From: Carya illinoinensis
Taxonomy: Eukaryota > Streptophyta > Magnoliopsida > Fagales > Juglandaceae
Assembly: GCF_018687715.1 (NCBI RefSeq)
Contig: NC_056766.1
Span: forward strand, 43,936,933-44,000,932
Direction: 5' to 3'
Length of the DNA stretch: 64,000 nucleotides
The notes beneath the pieces were generated by a model, which ran no database searches, had not been told where the DNA came from, and was given only the letters and a program-made list of their open reading frames with translations. Below, piece after piece: positions 58,254-64,000 of this stretch. A program made the position numbers and the translations under genes. Position 1 is the first letter of the stretch. Every line of letters starts with the position of its first letter.

Positions 58254-60781
58254 TCATCAATATAAACCTTATATTGAATTATAAAATTATAACATTTTTG
58301 TGAATATATTTCTTATATGGTTTCTACATTGTATATATGAAACTACTAAGACATCCTACATACTAACTATTACATATATTAAAAAATATCTACTATCTAC
58401 TATAATTAATCAATTAAGTACTTATTAACTAACATATAATTATGAACTAAATTCAATACATAGGCATAAATGACTAGGCAATAACTTGGTTACAAACTAC
58501 ATAAATAATTATAAAGGTAACTATGTTTTTATTATTAAATTTAATGTGTATAGAAGCATACATGTGTGTGTAAGAATACTAATATATAGAAATAAACTAT
58601 ATATATTCAATGATTTATGGACGAGCTCTAATCGAGTCGAGTTAATGAGCCGAGTTGGGCATAAACAAGCGAGCCTTAATGAGACTTAACCGAGTCAAAT
58701 TGAGTTTAAAAGAGTATGTGTTATTTACTAATCAAGCGGGTTTCCGTTTTCACGATCGAGTTTTTTTTTTTACCCACAAGTTAAGCTCGGTTCAAGTTTA
58801 GCCAAGTGAGTATCAGGCGAGGAATCGTTTGAATTGGTTCATTTACAACCCTATCTGGAAGGGGAAAAAATAGGGCTTGCCATCTAACAAAATTGAAACC
58901 ATGCGCACCCTACACACTTCAAAAAATCACATGAAAATATATGTTCTACCAAAAATTTAATATAATTAACTATCCTTAAAACACAAATAAAAGCACAAAA
59001 ACAACTTGATTTAATAATCCTACACCTGAAATTCTTTTTTCTTATAAATCAACCAACATATATTATTTTTCTCTCTTTTAGCTCTCAATCACACATTCAA
59101 CCTCGTTCTTGCTCTTGATTTGTTTTTTTCTTTTTATATTTTGAATTATGGTACGTTTCGTAATAAATTTATAGCTGATGATCTGCCATTATTAATAATA
59201 CCAACTTATCCCGGGGAAATTAAAGAGCATATATATATATATGCAACTAATAAAGTTAGAATATGATCTTGAGCTATATATTTTTTCAATCTATTGGTTA
59301 AAGTTATAAATCAAACAAAAAAGTCATAATTAAATAGGAATAAAGTTTCTAACATAAAAACTCCAATTGTGATACCGCATATGATAAGGATAATGATAGA
59401 TGGTGTGTGAGATCTCACATTGCTTGCAGGGAAGATCAAGAAGTTCTTTCTTTTTATAAGGTTCTAGTGAGGTTTTAATTGTTTCATTATTGATTAGTAC
59501 TTTTGAAGTATAGATCATATGGTTTGGACCTTCCATTAGGGCATTACATTAGTTATTGCAATAAATAAGATAAAACGGATATATATAGTAAGTACTAAAT
59601 AATAGTTTTAATAGACGCCAAGTTCAAGAAATTAATACTTGATATTTTTTTGGTTAATAACATTAGAAACAGTCCCTAGCTACTTATAAGTATTAAGTTT
59701 TGCACGTAATATTTTGGAATTTAACTTTTGTCAATTTCACCCTTCGATCGGTTTGCAAATTTCTTTCAATAATTAAGAACCATCTTAATTAATTAGCTTT
59801 TATTCCCTTGACCTCTTTCTTGAATGCTAGAACTTTTGTTTTTTGTTTTTTTAATATATATATATTCAATATTTATTTTCCGTAGTAGATGCGGGCCAAT
59901 TAACTCATAATAATACAAAAGGAAGTACTTCGATCCTTTTATAATTAATACACAACATTTACAAATTATCGTACAAGCTGTGGGCCATAAGAATGACCTT
60001 ATTAATTAGAAATATTCATACACGATTCTTATATAATATTACACAAAACACAGCATAACCATTTGGCCTTATTCATGTTGGTGATATAGCAAGCGTCCAT
60101 GTTACATATAATTGTAACAGAACACTGTATATCTGATACCATTGGCCTTAATATTGATAATACAAGCACACACATACATATATATAGTAAACACACCATA
60201 TCTGATTGCTGGCCATGCTGTTCATTATTCTTCACACTACTGGCGGCCATTACGGATTAGCCCCAGGCCGCGGTGTTGACTCGGAGGCTACGCGGATATG
60301 ATCAAAAGGCCGAAAGTTCATTAGAAAATAGAAAATAATTAAAATTTTCAGAAAAGAGAGCTTGCATATATATTCATTGCATGCGAACAGTACTATGAAA
60401 TTTAAACAATATGTCATGGAATTTGGCAGCCTAGCTATATATATCTAGTCAAGACAAAATCACTGGATATCATGTAATATATACTTTAAAAAAAAAAAAT
60501 GGGAATCATGAGATCTGTTCATTGAATCATCTCAATTCCTAATATTCATTCATTTACATAACATTAGCGCATATATATAAAGTGATAATTTTCCTCTGGA
60601 TGTAATAAGTCAAACTCAAGAATTAACTACACTCATGCATGCATCACAAACTTGGAAATCGACCGCTAATTTAGTTTTTATTTTTTGCTTCTGGCTTGGA
60701 AAATTCTCAACGCATATTAATTTATATATATATATATATATAAATATATAAATATGTAGGATACGATTTGAATTCATGCAG
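58254..60781. other. AT-rich intergenic stretch
   Basis: No gene is supported. A TA microsatellite lies at 60722-60745. Confidence 0.65.
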
Positions 60782-61865
60782 CTAATTTGAACGAGAAAGA
60801 GTCCAGTTGACGTCGTCGGCGCCCACACGCCATGCAAAGTAACCGCCCAATTTATCGTCAATTGCCTTGCTAACCTTTTCAAAGATGCACAATCCATCAT
60901 CATAACAAATCCATCCCTCCCCATTAATTTTATGCGAGTAAACAGCATAATACTCCTTATCATACACGGTTTCATAAGTACCCCGCCGGAGTTCCTCCTG
61001 GATATCTCTGTAGGCCATGGGCGTGAGTTTATTAGTTGCTGGACGAGCCGCTGCAAAGAATCCAGAAAAGGAATTCGGATTCTTTAGAATCCATTTATAT
61101 CCATAAAATGGAAGGCCGAGGACTAATTTGTTGGTCACATCCTGATCCGGCCAACTATCAATCCATTTTTGAATGCCTACACTTAATTCCGCACCTGTTT
61201 TGCATATCCATAGGTCGAGTCTTCCATGCATGAACCGGTCCAGTCCTCTCGCTTGAGTTGGAGGGAGTATAGAAGTCAATGGCCTGTACGTTGATCCAGT
61301 CCAAGTTGTCAGAAAGAGCCTGAGTGGGATAATCAAAAGTAATTTTACCGTCTGTACCAGGAATGCCAGGGTGATGAAACACCGCCGCAGTAAGAAGCAA
61401 ATTATTAGCTGGCTTCTTTGTCTTCTTGAAGTCTAAGTCCAGGGCAGATCGCCATTCAATGAGGAGCGAGGCAAGTGGTTCCTTCTGGTTGGCTTTGGAG
61501 GGGTACAGCCAGCAGAGGTCCAGGCCATCAAAACCGAACTTCTTGGCTAGATCTATGGAGTCCGTTATGAGATGTGCACGACTGTCTCTATTTGCCACCA
61601 CAGCAGATAGGTCAGCGCCTTCACCACCGATGGATAAAAGAGTTTTCACCCTAGGGTTTCGTACTTGAACGGTTTTAGAGAAGCCTCCGAATAGTTCCGA
61701 GTATGGTTCAGGGATATTGAGCTGGCCATCCTTGTCGACCACGGCAAAGCCAGCATAAAGATGTGTGAAGAGTTCGGAAGGTATTTCTGCTTCTTGCCGG
61801 TTCAAGTCAGGCCCGAAAAACGAATAGCCAGCTTTCACAACGACAGGACTAGCACTGGAAGCCAT
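60782..61865 (-). pseudogene. Class V chitinase-like protein (GH18), one frameshift
   Basis: A single-exon GH18 gene. The ATG at 61865 gives MASSASPVVVKAGYSF with no signal peptide, unlike most class V chitinases. Segments seen: KTLLSIGG, the active site FGFDGLDLCWLYP, AIDFYTPSN, then after a frameshift GIQKWIDSWPDQDVTNKLVLGLPFYGYKW, GWICYDDG and the end GYFAWRVGADDVNWTLSRSN. Both first Asp (113, 116) are kept, but the third is Cys118 and the catalytic Glu is Leu120, so hydrolysis is not expected; a lectin-like role is possible. The frame shifts after GPVHA near 61222-61230 (one extra base or two missing). It could be an assembly error. Corrected length would be about 360 residues, normal for the family. 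Confidence 0.85.
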
Positions 61866-61967
61866 TCAATCGAGGGAAAGGCGAAGCAGGTGTAGTTACT
61901 ATATATATATATATATTTTGTGTTTGGGGGTACGAGTAGTGGTAGTTGCTAGCCGTGTATGCGTGCG

Positions 61968-61976
61968 TATTTATAG
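61968..61976 (-). promoter_or_regulatory. TATA box of the class V chitinase-like gene
   Basis: CTATAAATA on the minus strand, about 103 bp before the ATG. It is conserved in the orphan copy at 58190-58198. Confidence 0.6.
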
Positions 61977-62035
61977 CCTTTTCAAACCCATATAGAAACA
62001 AGGCATGCATATTAATTTTTTGAGGTTGTCCCAAC

Positions 62036-64000
62036 AGCCAGTTACTGCCATTTCCGGTTCCCTGTAATGGCCCAGCAAGGCAATACTAGTAGTAATCCGA
62101 CGCACAGACTTTAATAGGATCTTGTATGTATTTTGGTTACAGAATTCAAGGGTGGGGCCGGAAGATTTTTTATACAAATGTTTCTGATCGAGGATCCGTG
62201 ATACGTCCCCTACTAAACATGCATGCACGTGTATTAATATTCATGTATTGTTTTTCACGTTGTAATTACTAATGAAACACAACTTACGTAAATATATAAA
62301 CAAAACAAAAATACTTGAAGTATATATATATGCATGCCTTATTTGAGATGCATAAAATGGTTTTTTTTTTTCTTAAAAAAAAAGTCCATATCATTTATAT
62401 ATAATAAATGCATATGAAATGGATGATTAATTTCGTATAATAAATAAATAAATGCATGATAATCTATGCCTCCACAAGATCATATCAGTTTTTGATTATT
62501 TGAATATTGGATGATACCATACCTGGAAATTAGTCGGGGAATATATATATATATTCATTTATATATTCCCGTCTTAATCACCACATGTACATGACTGACG
62601 TGTTAGATGAAATACTGCAGATGTGCCTGTCTTTTGGATCATTCATTCTCCTGCCTATCCTGTAACGTAATTTGTTTTGAAAAGAAAATTTTAAACTTTT
62701 AATTTTATAAATTAAATTATATCATATAGATGATGTCCGGTGAGAGGCAGCCTTACAATAGCAATACTTATGTACGCGTGTGACACACACATTAGAAGAA
62801 AAACAGATTTTTTCGACTAATATTTTATAATCAAAAGGATTATTTCTGATGAAAACGAATATTTTTCTTATAGTGATATATAGTTAATTTATAGATTAAA
62901 CATTTTTCTATTCTGAGACGTTGTATCGATAATATATCCCTTAAAGTCATGACATCATCATAAGCATTAATTCACACTTCATAAAAGTAGTTATTATTTC
63001 GCAATCCATCCAACTATAATGCATGCATCGTGAGGCCGAGACAATCTAAAGTTTGATTAATCAGAAAATTAATATAGTTTTGGATGATTAATTACATATA
63101 TATATTAGCTAGCTAGTTAATTACATGCACACTAATAACAGAATAAATTAATAGTTAGTTTGGAGTCTGACAAAATTAAAACAAAATAAGATCCATAGTT
63201 CATGAAAATTAATGTACGTTAGAATTATGTCTACAAATGCCATGTCCGGCCATGTTCAGATCCTTTAACAACGGACGTACGTACTCTGCGCGATATATGA
63301 ATTTTTCTCAATTGATCTACAGTTTCTCGCAGATCATCATTTTCTTTTGACAGACGTACGTACGCAAGCATTAATTTAGGATCATATATGTGAAAGTAGT
63401 TATCCGTGTATTAAAAGCCAATATATATTGATTTTCTTAGAATTTTGAGTGAACTAAAAATTGGAAAATGGAAGTTAATTATAATTAGTCATGATCTAAC
63501 GGTTCTCCATGCATGATCTCTTTCTGCATTTATAATTGTGGGGAATTCTACCTTCGATTGATTGGGTTTGTCATGTTGTCTAGTTCGTGAATTTGTAACG
63601 TTCCTATGAATAAGCAATTAATTAGCTAAAATACTAATAAAAACTAGATACTCAAATTGTAATAATTCAGTACACCACAAAGATAAAATATTGGATGATG
63701 CAATAAATCCTAAAAGGCCAAATCACGACCACCTCGTAGCTATATAGGACTTCTTTAAGCCACAAATGTCGGATGTAATGGTAAGTAAATACAAAAACTT
63801 GGTGGGTGGATCGATCTAGTTAGGATGAATGAGTATTAATTGGGACTCATAGTTTAATTAATGTGTAAAGAGTAATTACATATATATAACAAACGTTCAA
63901 ATCATACATAAGTCCGAGTCATCATTAACACGTACGTACGCTCAGTACTCCATCTCATGATGTCCATCATTCATGTGATGCACATGGCATTATACGTGCC
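62036..64000. other. AT-rich intergenic stretch to the window end
   Basis: No gene, LTR or clear repeat is recognised. There are short TA runs near 62316 and 62541. Confidence 0.6.

Overview
This window looks like nuclear DNA of a woody eudicot. It is AT-rich, has plant-type GT...AG introns, plant LTR retrotransposons primed by initiator tRNA-Met, and a small family of plant class V chitinase-like (GH18) genes. The short dispersed repeats near 50.2 and 56.7 kb resemble repeats I associate with Fagales such as walnut and oak; that is recollection, not a search.

Host genes. The one apparently intact gene is a seven-exon receptor kinase on the minus strand (13571-17670). It has a signal peptide, a GH18 ectodomain without the catalytic glutamate, one transmembrane helix and a complete RD-type kinase, the architecture of tobacco CHRK1. 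Broken relatives surround it: two C-terminal kinase scraps (12884-12991 plus; 13143-13367 minus), a full-length decayed copy (26772-30283 plus) and the 5' end of another (43394-43663 minus). A separate class V chitinase-like gene (60782-61865 minus) has one frameshift and also lacks the catalytic glutamate. A copy of its promoter lies at 58158-58253 without a gene.

Mobile DNA. 1-1564 is the end of a minus-strand Gypsy element, directly followed by a plus-strand Gypsy element (LTR, primer site, gag). At about 4168 this joins a 5'-truncated SIRE-like Copia element (element A) that runs to its 3' LTR ending at 11745. 19435-25208 is a complete young Copia (element B) with 853-bp LTRs and ATTAT target duplications. 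30475-43393 is an older Copia (element D) whose left LTR was split by a younger 7.5-kb element (element N, 30691-38238, AATCT duplications). Element N encodes gag and an extra ORF but no pol. 47581-49990 is a probable hAT-type element, and 50406-52732 is a solo Gypsy LTR with TATTA duplications.

Most interesting signal. Elements A and N share an organisation upstream of their extra ORF: a cluster of CTCGAGCG motifs, a TATAAAAA box, a short leader, a GT donor and a perfect acceptor 8-9 nt before the ATG. This looks like an internal promoter and intron inside the retrotransposon, and the CTCGAGCG motif is also tandemly amplified (51-bp units) in the LTRs. The stretch from 52.7 to 64 kb is mostly AT-rich intergenic sequence with small repeats.
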